A stretch of DNA of 64,000 nucleotides from Duganella margarita (GTDB taxonomy: Bacteria; Pseudomonadota; Gammaproteobacteria; Burkholderiales; Burkholderiaceae_D), in contig NZ_WWCS01000004.1 of NCBI RefSeq assembly GCF_009857535.1, positions 248,001 through 312,000 of the forward strand. The letters run 5' to 3'. Below are positions 27,198 through 35,720 of this stretch, one piece after another; positions within the stretch are counted from its first letter, which is position 1, and each line of letters begins with the position of its first letter. Below the pieces are notes generated by a model that ran no database searches, was not told the DNA's origin, and saw only the letters and a list, made by a program, of their open reading frames with translations. A program made the position numbers and the translations under genes.

Positions 27198-28001
27198 TTA
27201 TCCGCGTTGATCCGCACAGCTGGCGGCGGGACGGGCGGTGTCGGCGGCCGGTACCAGCACGCCGTTGCGCGCACCCAGCCGCGCCAGTTCACCGGAGCGT
27301 ACCATTTCCGTAAACAGCACGTTATAACGCGCGCGCACGGCAGAGAATTTGGGATCACGCGGGAAGGCCAGGTAGCCATCCAGTTGCGTGATGTCGGGAC
27401 ACAGCAGCGTCAGCGCACCATCCAGATGGAGGTTGTTGATCAGTGCCGTGCTGTTGCGTTGATTGGTGGCCAGCAGTTCGACGCGGCCATGGGCCAGCAT
27501 CTGCAGGCCGTTTTCCAGCTGCGACACCTCGCTGACATCGAGCAGCTTGCGGGCCCGGTCGAACTGGGCGCCGTAGTGCCAGCCGCGCACGGCGGCCAGA
27601 CGGTGGGGTTTCAGCGCGGTCAGGTCGCCCTGCCACGGCGGCGCGCTGTCGCGGCGCGCGTAAAACACCAGGCGGTCGCGGTAAAACGGTTGGTCGAGAA
27701 AGGCAAACCGCAGCAGCCGCTCGGGCGACTGGTAGGGGCCGACCAGGATATCGGCCTGGGCCCGCTCCACCATGGCCTGCGCGCGTGGCCACGGATACAG
27801 CTGGAAGCGGATGGTGTCGCCGGCGCGCGCGGCCAGCAGGCGCAGTACGTCCACGCCCAGTCCGCGCCACTGGCCGTCCCGGCCCTCCTCAAAAATATTG
27901 CTGAAGGTGGCGCCGACCGCCAGACGCTCGACCGCATATGCCGGCTGCGGCGCAAACGCGCCGATCGCCAGGGCCAGCAGAAGAGAGGTCGTCTTTCGCA
28001 T
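27198..28001 (-). CDS. Family 3 extracellular solute-binding protein
   Basis: A 267-aa periplasmic protein with a signal peptide (MRKTTSLLLALAIGAFAP, ending AYA). Lobe 1 shows LGVDVLRLLAARAGDTIRF and the hinge-proximal ILVGPYQSPERLLRFAFLDQPFY; lobe 2 has LEVSQLENGLQML-like helices. It lacks a transporter partner and lies directly upstream of the TorT-like gene. Solute-binding proteins in such pairs often serve as sensor inputs for a kinase rather than in import. That role is inferred. Confidence 0.85.
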   Translation of the reverse strand: MRKTTSLLLALAIGAFAPQPAYAVERLAVGATFSNIFEEGRDGQWRGLGVDVLRLLAARAGDTIRFQLYPWPRAQAMVERAQADILVGPYQSPERLLRFAFLDQPFYRDRLVFYARRDSAPPWQGDLTALKPHRLAAVRGWHYGAQFDRARKLLDVSEVSQLENGLQMLAHGRVELLATNQRNSTALINNLHLDGALTLLCPDITQLDGYLAFPRDPKFSAVRARYNVLFTEMVRSGELARLGARNGVLVPAADTARPAASCADQRG

Positions 28002-28023
28002 CGTGTCTGAATACTAGCATGAG

Positions 28024-28944
28024 CTATCGCAAGTATTGCTGCAAGAATGTGACTGTCTTGTCTACCGTTGGCTGGAGCCAGGGATCGAACAGCCAGAACG
28101 AATGCGGCGTGCCGGACAGGATTAGCTCATCGCTGGCGACGCCGAGCGCCGTCATCTGTTCCCGCATCGCTTCGCGGCCGGCGGAAAAACGCGGCTGCGC
28201 GCTGCCGATGAACAGAATCGGCGGCATGCCGGCGTGGACGTACTGGATGGGCGAGGCCTCGCGCCACCGCGCGGGCTGCTCTTCGTAGCGGCCGCCGAAC
28301 CAGGCCCCGGCCGCAGACGGATTTTTCTTCGGATCGTTCTCGTACTTCAGCGCCAGTTCGGTGGTGAAGTCGGAAAGGCCGTCGATGTTGACGATGGCCT
28401 TGACGTCGCCGCCGGCCGTGACGCCGGCCAGGCTGGCGATCTGGCCGCCGGCCGAACCGCCGGCCAGGGCGATGCGCTGCGGATCGAGGCCGAACTGCGC
28501 CGCATGGGCACGCACCCAGCGCACCGCATCCTGCACGTCCTGCACGGCGGCCGGATAGCGCGCTTCGCCCGACAGGCGATAGCTGAGCGTGACCGCCGCA
28601 TAGCCGTGCTCGGTCAGGCGCAGCGCCATCGGCACGAACTCGGCACGGTAGCCGGACTTCCAGCCGCCACCGTGGACGAATACCACCACCGGCAGTTTGT
28701 CGCCGGGCGGGCGATACAGGTCCAGCATCAGGCAGCGGGCGCCGTATTGGGCGTAGACCTGGTCGGCGGTCTTGCGCACGCCGGGCGGCAGCGCGTCGGT
28801 GGCGATGTGGATATCCGGATAGTCGCGCACCAGCTTGTCGTAGGTGTGCGGCGCATCGTAGGTATTGGCCGGATCGGGCGGCGGCGCCACGCACGGCGGC
28901 GCGGCCAGCAGGGCGGCGGCAACAACGGCACTCAGGACAGGCAT
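28024..28944 (-). CDS. Secreted alpha/beta-hydrolase (carboxylesterase, BD-FAE-like)
   Basis: A 306-aa protein with a short signal peptide (MPVLSAVVAAALLAA). The start at 28944 has GAGG upstream; longer frames read through the palindrome at 29018. The oxyanion motif is VFVHGGGWKSG, the nucleophile elbow is ALAGGSAGGQIA, and a late His lies in SGTPHSFWLF. Together these define the acetyl-esterase/feruloyl-esterase-like group (COG0657/BD-FAE). It may deacylate plant glycans or phenolic esters, which would fit the nearby glucosidase and TonB genes. The substrate is not known. Confidence 0.85.
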   Translation of the reverse strand: MPVLSAVVAAALLAAPPCVAPPPDPANTYDAPHTYDKLVRDYPDIHIATDALPPGVRKTADQVYAQYGARCLMLDLYRPPGDKLPVVVFVHGGGWKSGYRAEFVPMALRLTEHGYAAVTLSYRLSGEARYPAAVQDVQDAVRWVRAHAAQFGLDPQRIALAGGSAGGQIASLAGVTAGGDVKAIVNIDGLSDFTTELALKYENDPKKNPSAAGAWFGGRYEEQPARWREASPIQYVHAGMPPILFIGSAQPRFSAGREAMREQMTALGVASDELILSGTPHSFWLFDPWLQPTVDKTVTFLQQYLR

Positions 28945-29017
28945 CAAGACCTCGGCGAAAGACACAAGCCCCCAGTATAGCGTGCGGCGCCAGCCAAACC
29001 CGCAAACCACTGCGGCC

Positions 29018-29047
29018 AGGGTCCGACCCCGTACGGGGTCGGACCCT
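29018..29047. repeat. 30-bp perfect palindrome (AGGGTCCGACCCCGT core)
   Basis: The two 15-bp halves are exact reverse complements. It stands between the esterase gene and the terminator of the TonB receptor gene. GGTCCGACCCC resembles the GGGGTCAG motif of the inverted repeat at 9206, so both may belong to a GGGGTC-type REP family. Confidence 0.75.
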
Positions 29048-29059
29048 TTCGTTTGGGGT

Positions 29060-29095
29060 AAAAAAAAACCCCTCGGCCGGTGAAGGCGCGAGGGG
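29060..29095 (-). terminator. Rho-independent terminator of the second TonB receptor gene
   Basis: Read on the minus strand, the stem CCCCTCG...CGAGGGG is followed by nine T. It lies 45 nt after the receptor stop codon. Confidence 0.88.
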
Positions 29096-29139
29096 ATTAA
29101 AACCACAGACAACACTGGACTACATGAAAAACGCTTTGC

Positions 29140-31629
29140 TTAGAACGAGCGGCCCACGTTGATGCCGAAGGTGCGTGGCGGCAGGTACTGCGCCTGCCAC
29201 GGGCCGTTGGCGTTCATGGCGCTGGTCTTGATCTTGCCGTCTTCGACGTTGCGGACGAAGGCGTCGAAGTACCACTTCGCCTGGGCGTCGTAACGCAGGC
29301 CGATGTCGGTACGGTTGTAGGCCTTCTGACGGTCCGGCTCACCCAGGTTGAACACGCTTAGCCAGCTGGCGGTTTCGTAGTGGGTGCTGATGCGCGGGAT
29401 CAGCGTGCCGTCGGCCAGCTCGAAGCTGTGCTGGTACTGCAGCTGCATGGCGAACTTCGGCGCGTGCGGCATGTCGTTGCCGGTCACGTCCAGGCAGGTG
29501 CTGATGTCAGGGATCGAGCACTTCGGCAGCACGTAGTCGTTACTGCCGCCGATCAGCTTCTTCAGCTTGGCGTGGGTGTAGGCGGCGGTGAACTGCACGC
29601 GGTCCACCGGCGTGATCTTGGCGGCGATCTCGGTCTCCAGACCCCAGACATTGGCGCCTTCGGCGTTGTTGGTGGCCAGGCCGCGGGTGCCGTCAGGATT
29701 GGTCACCGGCGCGCTGAACTGGAAGCCCTTGAACTTCTCGTAGTACGCCGAGTTGTTCATCCGCACCTTGCCGCCCAGGAAGGTCGACTTGGAGCCGACT
29801 TCGTAGTTGGTCAGCGTTTCCGAACCGTAAGGACGGCCGCCGTCCTGCAAACCGCCCGACTTGTAGCCGGTCGAAACCGACGCGAACACCATGTTGTTCT
29901 TGTCGATGTCGTAGCTGATGCGGCCCAGGCCGGTCAGCTTGTGGTCCTTGTATTCGCCGTCGTTGCGCTGGTAGGTGGTGAAGCCGGACGATGGCGACAG
30001 CGGATCGGACGACGGGCTCACCGGTACCAGCGGCGAATTGGCGTAGTCCGAGAAGTTGTTGTTGGTGCCGCCGATGTTCTTGCGCTTGTCCGAGGTGTAG
30101 CGGAAGCCGCCGGTCAGGTGCCAGGCGTCGGCGATGTTCCAGGTGGCCTGGCCGAAGGCGGCGGTCGAATCGACGGTTTCCTTCGGCTGGATGAAGGAAC
30201 CCTGCCAGTTGATGGTGCCCTGCTGGGTACCGTTCATGATCGGGATGTCGAAGCGGATGCTGTTGTCTTCGTTGGCGTAGTACAGGCCCAGCAGCCAGTC
30301 GACTTCGCGCTTGCCGGTCGACATGAACTCCAGCTCATGGCTGTAGTTCTTGTACTTGGAGCCGACGGTGTTGTTGGCCTGGTAGCCGGCGCTGGCGCTG
30401 CTGCTGGCGGTGGTGAAGCTGGTGGCCGGATTGGCGCCGCCGTCCTGGTCAAAGGTGGACGAACCGTTGAAACGCGAGTAGCCGGCGATGTAGGCCATCG
30501 CGATGTCCGGGTTGATCTGCCAGTCGACGCGGCTGCGCACCGAGTTCGATTCGCGGTCCACGCTCGGCGCGGTGTCCACCAGCGCCGACCAGAAGTCCTG
30601 GCCCGGACGCTGCTGTTGCAGCAGGTTGATGCTTGGGGTGCCGCGGTCGATGTAGTGCTCGTACGAGATGTTCCACTTCAGGTCGGCCGACGGCTGCCAC
30701 AGGAAGCTCAGGCGCGCCGCGCTCTGGTCCTGGGCGCTGTACTTCTTGCCCATGCGCACGTAGTTGTTCGGATTGATCGGCTGGAAGGCGATCGGATTGG
30801 TCGGGTGCGCGGTATTCCAGGCGGCGATCACCGGTGCGGCGGCAGCCTGCTGCGACGCCAGCGACGGGATGTTCGGCGCCTGGTAGTCGACGTAGCCGTC
30901 ATGCTGCTCATGGACCACCGAAACGCGCATCGCCATGGTGCTGTTGATCGGGATGTTCAGCGCGCCGCGCGCGCCGAGGCGGGCGTAGTTGCCGTAGCCC
31001 AGCTCGAAGTTGCCGGCGTTGCTGCCGATTTCCGGTTTGACGGTCTGCATGTTGACCGCGCCGACGGTGGAGTTGCGGCCCCACAGCGTGCCCTGCGGGC
31101 CGCGCAGCACTTCGATCGCGTCCAGGTCGAACAGCAGCGCGGTGGCGCCTTCCGGACGCGGCGAGTAGACGCCATCGACGAACGAGGCGACTTCCGGATC
31201 GGCATATTCGGTCTTGGCGGAGTCGTTGCCGATGCCGCGCATGGTCATGGTGATCACGCCGTGGTCGCCCTGGCCGGTGGCCGAGAAGCCCGGCACCAGG
31301 TTGACGACGTCCTGGATGGTCTGGACGTGGTTGTCGTCCAGCGCGGCCGCGTTCAGCGCGGTCACGGCTACCGGGGTTTTTTGCAGCGAGGTCGTGCGTT
31401 TGGTAGCGGTAACGTAGACTTCCGTAATTTTGCCGCTATCGGCTGGTGCGGCTGGTGCTGCCTGAGGTGCGGATTGTTCAGCGGCGGGTGCGGCCGAGCC
31501 TGCCTGCGCATCGGCGGCGGCTGGAGCGGTATCGGCAGCATAAACAGTGGCGTTGGTCATCAGGGCAAAGATGGCGAGCGAGATAGGGGTGAGCAGACGC
31601 TTCCCGGATTGCGGTACGTGCAGGTTCAT
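29140..31629 (-). CDS. TonB-dependent outer-membrane receptor (glucoside-regulon type)
   Basis: An 829-aa receptor. The start MNLHVPQSGKRLLTPIS follows AAAAGGAGAC; 43 upstream in-frame codons run into the operator array and were discarded. It has a signal peptide ending in ATVYAA, then an Ala/Pro/Gln-rich linker (residues about 30-60), a TonB-box-like ITEVYVTATKR, and a plug domain with VVNLVPGFSATG, MRGIGND and IEVLRGPQGTLWGRN. The barrel ends in GRSF with terminal Phe. It is divergent from the halogenase gene, with four operator-like sites between them. It probably imports a sugar conjugate; the substrate is inferred from the shared operator with the GH1 gene. Confidence 0.9.
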   Translation of the reverse strand: MNLHVPQSGKRLLTPISLAIFALMTNATVYAADTAPAAADAQAGSAAPAAEQSAPQAAPAAPADSGKITEVYVTATKRTTSLQKTPVAVTALNAAALDDNHVQTIQDVVNLVPGFSATGQGDHGVITMTMRGIGNDSAKTEYADPEVASFVDGVYSPRPEGATALLFDLDAIEVLRGPQGTLWGRNSTVGAVNMQTVKPEIGSNAGNFELGYGNYARLGARGALNIPINSTMAMRVSVVHEQHDGYVDYQAPNIPSLASQQAAAAPVIAAWNTAHPTNPIAFQPINPNNYVRMGKKYSAQDQSAARLSFLWQPSADLKWNISYEHYIDRGTPSINLLQQQRPGQDFWSALVDTAPSVDRESNSVRSRVDWQINPDIAMAYIAGYSRFNGSSTFDQDGGANPATSFTTASSSASAGYQANNTVGSKYKNYSHELEFMSTGKREVDWLLGLYYANEDNSIRFDIPIMNGTQQGTINWQGSFIQPKETVDSTAAFGQATWNIADAWHLTGGFRYTSDKRKNIGGTNNNFSDYANSPLVPVSPSSDPLSPSSGFTTYQRNDGEYKDHKLTGLGRISYDIDKNNMVFASVSTGYKSGGLQDGGRPYGSETLTNYEVGSKSTFLGGKVRMNNSAYYEKFKGFQFSAPVTNPDGTRGLATNNAEGANVWGLETEIAAKITPVDRVQFTAAYTHAKLKKLIGGSNDYVLPKCSIPDISTCLDVTGNDMPHAPKFAMQLQYQHSFELADGTLIPRISTHYETASWLSVFNLGEPDRQKAYNRTDIGLRYDAQAKWYFDAFVRNVEDGKIKTSAMNANGPWQAQYLPPRTFGINVGRSF

Positions 31630-31681
31630 AAGTCTCCTTTTGCGGTGCGATCGCCGGGCGGCGGTGCTACCATTTATCTTG

Positions 31682-31757
31682 GAAAACGATTTCAAGCGGC
31701 TTGAAAACGTTTTCTGTTTTGCTGAAATCGTTTTCTTAATTTCTGAAATCGATTTCA
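31682..31757. promoter_or_regulatory. Four tandem LacI-family-like operators at exact 21-bp spacing
   Basis: The sites are GAAAACGATTTC (31682-31693), GAAAACGTTTTC (31703-31714), GAAATCGTTTTC (31724-31735) and TGAAATCGATTTCA (31744-31757). Their centres are 31687.5, 31708.5, 31729.5 and 31750.5, exactly 21 bp apart, or two DNA turns, so bound dimers would sit on one face. The second and fourth are perfect palindromes and the third equals the core of the operator before the GH1 gene. They lie 52-128 nt upstream of the TonB receptor start; the halogenase ATG is 106 nt away on the other side. Confidence 0.85.
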
Positions 31758-31862
31758 TGGTACATAATCATGTTTGGAGATGTCAATTTAAAAATTGTAG
31801 CAACGTTGTATCCCCTTGCTTTCGATAGGGTTACTTTGCTGCACTAGGGAGACAAAAGTGCT

Positions 31863-33437
31863 ATGAAAACGTTACCAAAAGATGGCGTCAAACAAGTGCT
31901 GATCGTCGGCGGCGGCACCGCCGGCTGGCTGACAGCCTGCTTTTTAGCGAAGCAACTGGGCACCGGCGCGGACCCCGGCAGCGTGCGCATCACGCTGGTG
32001 GAGTCCAGGGAAATCGGCATCATCGGCGTTGGCGAAGGCACGTTCCCGTCGATACGGGGCACGCTGGCCACCATCGGCATCGACGAAGCGCGCTTTATCC
32101 GCGAGTGCAACGGCACCTTCAAACAGGGCATCCGCTTCAACCACTGGGTGCGCGAACCCGGTGCGGCCGGCGCCGACCACTACTTCCACCCTTTCAGCCT
32201 GCCTAGCCAGCGCCCTGGCGGTCCGGAACTGCTGCCGTACTGGCTGCAAGGCGCGGCCGGCCCCGGCGTGGCGTTCGCCGCCGCCGCCACAATGCAAAAG
32301 CGCGTGGCCGATGCGTCGCGCGCGCCCAAGCGCCCGAGCGATGCCGACTTCATGGGCCCGCTGAACTACGCCTATCACTTCGACGCCGGCAAGTTCGCCG
32401 CCCTGCTCTGCACCCACGCACAATCGCTGGGCGTGCAGCATGTGCAGGCCACGATGGAACGGGTGGCGCTGGATGACGATGGCGCGATTGGCGCCATCCA
32501 CACCAGGGAAGCCGGCGTGCTGACGGCCGACCTGTACATCGACTGCACCGGCTTCCGCGCGGCGCTGATCGGCGAAGCGCTGGGCGCCAGCTTCCGCAAC
32601 ATCAATGACGTGCTGTTTGTCGACCGCGCGCTGGCGATGCAGGTGCCGTACGAACGTCCGGATGCGCCGATTCCGTCCTATACCATCTCCACCGCGCACG
32701 AAGCGGGATGGACCTGGGACATCGGCCTGCACCAGCGGCGCGGCATCGGCTATGTGTATTCCAGCCGCCATACCGACGACACCCGCGCCGAAGAAGTCCT
32801 GCGCGGCTACATCGGCAAGGCGTCCGACGGCCTGAATCCCCGCCAGCTCAAGCTGAACGTCGGCTACCGCGAGCAGCACTGGGTGAAGAACTGCGTGGCG
32901 GTCGGTTTGTCGGGCGGCTTCCTGGAGCCGCTGGAATCTTCCGGCATCGGCCTGATTGAAACGGCGGCTTATCTGGTCAGCTACCTGTTCCCGCATGACG
33001 GCGACTTTGAACCGGTGGCCAAGGTGTACAACGAGATGATGAAGGCGCGCTACGAGCGCGTCGTCGATTTCGTCAAGCTGCACTATTGCCTGACGCAGCG
33101 CAAGGACCACGCCTTCTGGACCGACAACGCCGATGCGGCCAGCATTCCGGATTCATTGCAGGACAAGCTGGCCATGTGGCGCAGGCGCGCGCCGCACCGC
33201 ATGGACTTCGTGGTGGACTACGAGATGTATCCGCCATCGAGCTGGCAGTATGTGCTGTACGGGATGGAGTATCCGACCGACTTGTACGCCAACGCCAGGA
33301 CGCTGCCGCGCATGGAGGAAGCCCGCAAGGAGTTCGCCACCATCGAGCAGGTGTCGCACCGCGCGCTGGCCGACCTGCCGGACCACCGCGCCATGGTCGA
33401 ACACTTGCTGCAGCGCGGCGAACGAAAAATTGCCTGA
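31863..33437 (+). CDS. Flavin-dependent (tryptophan-type) halogenase
   Basis: A 524-aa FADH2-dependent halogenase. The FAD motif is LIVGGGTAGW at residues 13-22 and GVGEGTFPSI at 55-64. Lys87 in NGTFKQGIRF corresponds to the catalytic Lys that activates hypohalous acid, and GGFLEPLESSGIG around 351-363 carries the second conserved Glu. The halogenase fingerprint WxWxIP appears here as WTWDIG (residues 283-288), with Gly in place of Pro. A flavin reductase is needed but none is adjacent. Divergence from a TonB receptor and placement under sugar-type operators argue against a simple antibiotic-pathway role. Halogenation of an aryl-glucoside aglycone is one possibility; this is speculative. Confidence 0.9.
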   Translation: MKTLPKDGVKQVLIVGGGTAGWLTACFLAKQLGTGADPGSVRITLVESREIGIIGVGEGTFPSIRGTLATIGIDEARFIRECNGTFKQGIRFNHWVREPGAAGADHYFHPFSLPSQRPGGPELLPYWLQGAAGPGVAFAAAATMQKRVADASRAPKRPSDADFMGPLNYAYHFDAGKFAALLCTHAQSLGVQHVQATMERVALDDDGAIGAIHTREAGVLTADLYIDCTGFRAALIGEALGASFRNINDVLFVDRALAMQVPYERPDAPIPSYTISTAHEAGWTWDIGLHQRRGIGYVYSSRHTDDTRAEEVLRGYIGKASDGLNPRQLKLNVGYREQHWVKNCVAVGLSGGFLEPLESSGIGLIETAAYLVSYLFPHDGDFEPVAKVYNEMMKARYERVVDFVKLHYCLTQRKDHAFWTDNADAASIPDSLQDKLAMWRRRAPHRMDFVVDYEMYPPSSWQYVLYGMEYPTDLYANARTLPRMEEARKEFATIEQVSHRALADLPDHRAMVEHLLQRGERKIA

Positions 33438-33440
33438 GAA

Positions 33441-33506
33441 CGGTCATTCCCGCGCAGGCGGGAATCCATGCTGACTATGGGTTCCCGCCTGCGCGGGAAT
33501 GACGAC
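33441..33506. repeat. REP-like palindromic element 3
   Basis: TTCCCGCGCAGGCGGGAA and TTCCCGCCTGCGCGGGAA, framed by GGTCAT and ATGACG, fill the short gap between the convergent halogenase and MFS genes. Here it probably works as a two-way transcript end. Confidence 0.88.
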
Positions 33507-33511
33507 GGCGG

Positions 33512-34654
33512 TCAGGCTTTGCGGGCAGCGCCCAGTCGGGCGCTGGCGGCGATCAGCAGCATGAAGCAACCCAGGCCGCCAAAGGCCAGGTTCAAACTGG
33601 AGACATGCGCGACGAAGCCGATCATCGCCGGCCCGGCCAGAATGCCGGCATAACCCAGCGTGGTGACGGCGGCAATCGCCAGGCTGGCCGGCATTGAGGT
33701 CTGGTTGCCGGCCGCCGTGAACAGGATCGGCACCACGTTCGACGCCCCCAGTCCAATCAGCACAAAGCCAACCAGCGCCAGCGGCGCGGACGACGCCAGC
33801 ACCGACAGGAAGAAACCGGCCGCGCCGCACAAGCCGCCCAACAGCAGCACGCGCTTGCCGCCCAGCGCGCGCACCACACGGTCGCCGGTCAGGCGGCCGA
33901 TCGTCATGGCGATCGCAAACGCCGCGTAACCGAGGCCGCCACGGCTGGCGTCCAGCCCCTGCTCCACCGTCAGCAGCAGCGCGCTCCAGTCGAGGATCGC
34001 GCCTTCCGCCAGAAAGGACAGGAAGCACAGCGCGCCGATGAAAATCACCGCGCCATGCGGCACCACGAACAGCGGGCCATCGCGCTCCGCCGCATCCGGT
34101 TCGCGCAGCAGATGCGGCGCGCACAGGATCAATGACAAGGCCACCAGCGCCGCAACCACGGCCGCCGAGGCGGTCGGCGTCATGCCGGCCCACAGCATCA
34201 GCGCCATCAAGCCGGCGCCGATAAAGCCGCCGACGCTGAACAGGCCATGGAAGCCGGACATCAGCGAGCCGCCGCTTTCGCGCTCGACGATCACCGCCTG
34301 CACATTCATCGCCACATCCAGCGTGCCGATCGAGGCGCCGACCGCAAACAGCGTGGCACCCAACAGCAGCGGCGTGGGCGCGTACGCCAGGCCGGGCACG
34401 AACAAACAGGTAAAGGCGCCGGAGATCAGCACCACCAGCCGGCAGCCGTAGCGCGACGTCAGGATGCCGGTCACCGGCATCGCCACCAGCGAACCGGCGC
34501 CGAGGCACAGCAGCAGCAGGCCCAGTTCCGCCTCGCCCAGCGCCAGCCGCGTTTTGGCGAACGGCACCAGCGGCGCCCAGGCCGACATGGCCAGGCCGGC
34601 GGCCAGAAATGCGAGACGGGTAGATAAACGCTGCTGCGGTCCGACGTGGTTCAT
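33512..34654 (-). CDS. MFS transporter (YbjJ-like)
   Basis: A 380-aa permease with 12 predicted helices. The start MNHVGPQQRLSTRLAFL follows GGAGG; a longer frame starting 30 nt upstream would leave that signal inside the gene. Sequence features are WAPLVPFAKTRLAL in the first loop, GTLDVAMNVQAV in helix 4-5, and FSVGGFIGAGLMAL. Two overlapping minus-strand frames exist here; only this one is hydrophobic and has normal codon use. Role unknown; relatives are putative effluxers. It is convergent with the halogenase gene. Confidence 0.85.
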   Translation of the reverse strand: MNHVGPQQRLSTRLAFLAAGLAMSAWAPLVPFAKTRLALGEAELGLLLLCLGAGSLVAMPVTGILTSRYGCRLVVLISGAFTCLFVPGLAYAPTPLLLGATLFAVGASIGTLDVAMNVQAVIVERESGGSLMSGFHGLFSVGGFIGAGLMALMLWAGMTPTASAAVVAALVALSLILCAPHLLREPDAAERDGPLFVVPHGAVIFIGALCFLSFLAEGAILDWSALLLTVEQGLDASRGGLGYAAFAIAMTIGRLTGDRVVRALGGKRVLLLGGLCGAAGFFLSVLASSAPLALVGFVLIGLGASNVVPILFTAAGNQTSMPASLAIAAVTTLGYAGILAGPAMIGFVAHVSSLNLAFGGLGCFMLLIAASARLGAARKA

Positions 34655-34784
34655 GCGCGATGGCCTCCATAGATGAGGCCACAAGTATAGTCAATCTGCA
34701 CCAAGGTGGCGCATATGTTGGAGCACGAACATACCAACGGCCCGCCGCAGCGCATGATCACTTCACCAACAATAAGGAGTAATC

Positions 34785-35705
34785 ATGCAAACACAACCTC
34801 TCAATGCAGGGCCAGGCCTGGCGGTGGGCGCCGTGCCGGCCGTCGACGGCAACGCTTCCGGCGTTTCCTGGGGCGCCATTCTGGCCGGCGCAGCCGCTGC
34901 CGCCGCGCTGTCCTTCATCCTGCTGATTCTCGGCATGGGCCTCGGCCTGTCGTCGGTTTCGCCGTACCAGTACAACGACAAACCGCTGGGCACCGCCAGC
35001 GTGATCTGGATCGCCTTCATGCAGCTGGCTGCCTCCGGCATCGGCGGCTACATGGCCGGCCGTCTGCGCGTGAAATGGGCCAGCATCCATAACGATGAAG
35101 TCTACTTCCGCGACACCGCCCACGGCCTGCTGGCTTGGGCGGTTGCCACCCTGGTGACCGTGGCCGTGCTGGCTGGCGGCGCGCGCGCTGCCCTGAGCGG
35201 CACCATCGACACCGGCGCCGCTGTCGCCACCGCTGCCGCTCCGGTAGCTGCCGCAGCGGGTGCCACTGCCGGCGCCAACGCGGGTGCTGGCCGTAGCAAC
35301 ACCTACTTCGCCGACATGATCCTGCGTTCGCCAAACGGCGACGTAGCGACCGACGCGCAGCGTTCGGAAATCAACCGCATCCTGCTGACCGACCTGGCAG
35401 CGGGCAAGATCAGCGGTGAAGACCGCGTCTACCTCGCCCAACTGGTTGCCAAACGCACCGGCATGACGCAGGCCGAAGCCGAACAGCGCATCGACCTGAT
35501 CTACGCTCAGGCCACCCAGGCCGCTGCCGACGCCAAAGCCAAAGCCATGGCCGCCGCCGAAGAAGCCCGTAAAGCTGCCGCTCACTCGGCACTGTGGATG
35601 TTCGTCGCCCTGCTGCTGGGCGCCTTCATCGCCGCCGTCTCCGCCATTGCCGGCGGCCGTAACCGCGACCACGCTCGCGTGCTGATCACCCAGCGCACCA
35701 TCTAA
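34785..35705 (+). CDS. Alanine-rich membrane protein, unknown function
   Basis: A 306-aa protein with good AAGGAGTAATC before the ATG. Hydrophobic segments lie at about residues 27-58, 72-88, 116-137 and 270-290. Between the last two is a very Ala-rich soluble region with an amphipathic helical part (LAQLVAKRTGMTQAEAEQRI, then AKAKAMAAAEEARKAA). I know this type only as an uncharacterised family of environmental proteobacteria. It is followed after 15 nt by a 24-residue membrane peptide gene with its own Shine-Dalgarno sequence, so both are probably cotranscribed. Confidence 0.75.
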   Translation: MQTQPLNAGPGLAVGAVPAVDGNASGVSWGAILAGAAAAAALSFILLILGMGLGLSSVSPYQYNDKPLGTASVIWIAFMQLAASGIGGYMAGRLRVKWASIHNDEVYFRDTAHGLLAWAVATLVTVAVLAGGARAALSGTIDTGAAVATAAAPVAAAAGATAGANAGAGRSNTYFADMILRSPNGDVATDAQRSEINRILLTDLAAGKISGEDRVYLAQLVAKRTGMTQAEAEQRIDLIYAQATQAAADAKAKAMAAAEEARKAAAHSALWMFVALLLGAFIAAVSAIAGGRNRDHARVLITQRTI

Positions 35706-35720
35706 AACAAGGAGAACACC

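Noticed and set aside
31865..31875. A fifth operator-like GAAAACGTTAC at the halogenase start codon
   Set aside because: It matches only one full half-site, overlaps codons 2-5, and lies 120 bp from the array, not a multiple of 21 bp.
33444..34694. A 416-aa minus-strand frame overlapping the MFS gene
   Set aside because: The other frame (33512-34654) has twelve hydrophobic helices and a good ribosome-binding site; this one is Ala/Gly/Arg-rich and includes REP sequence at its end.
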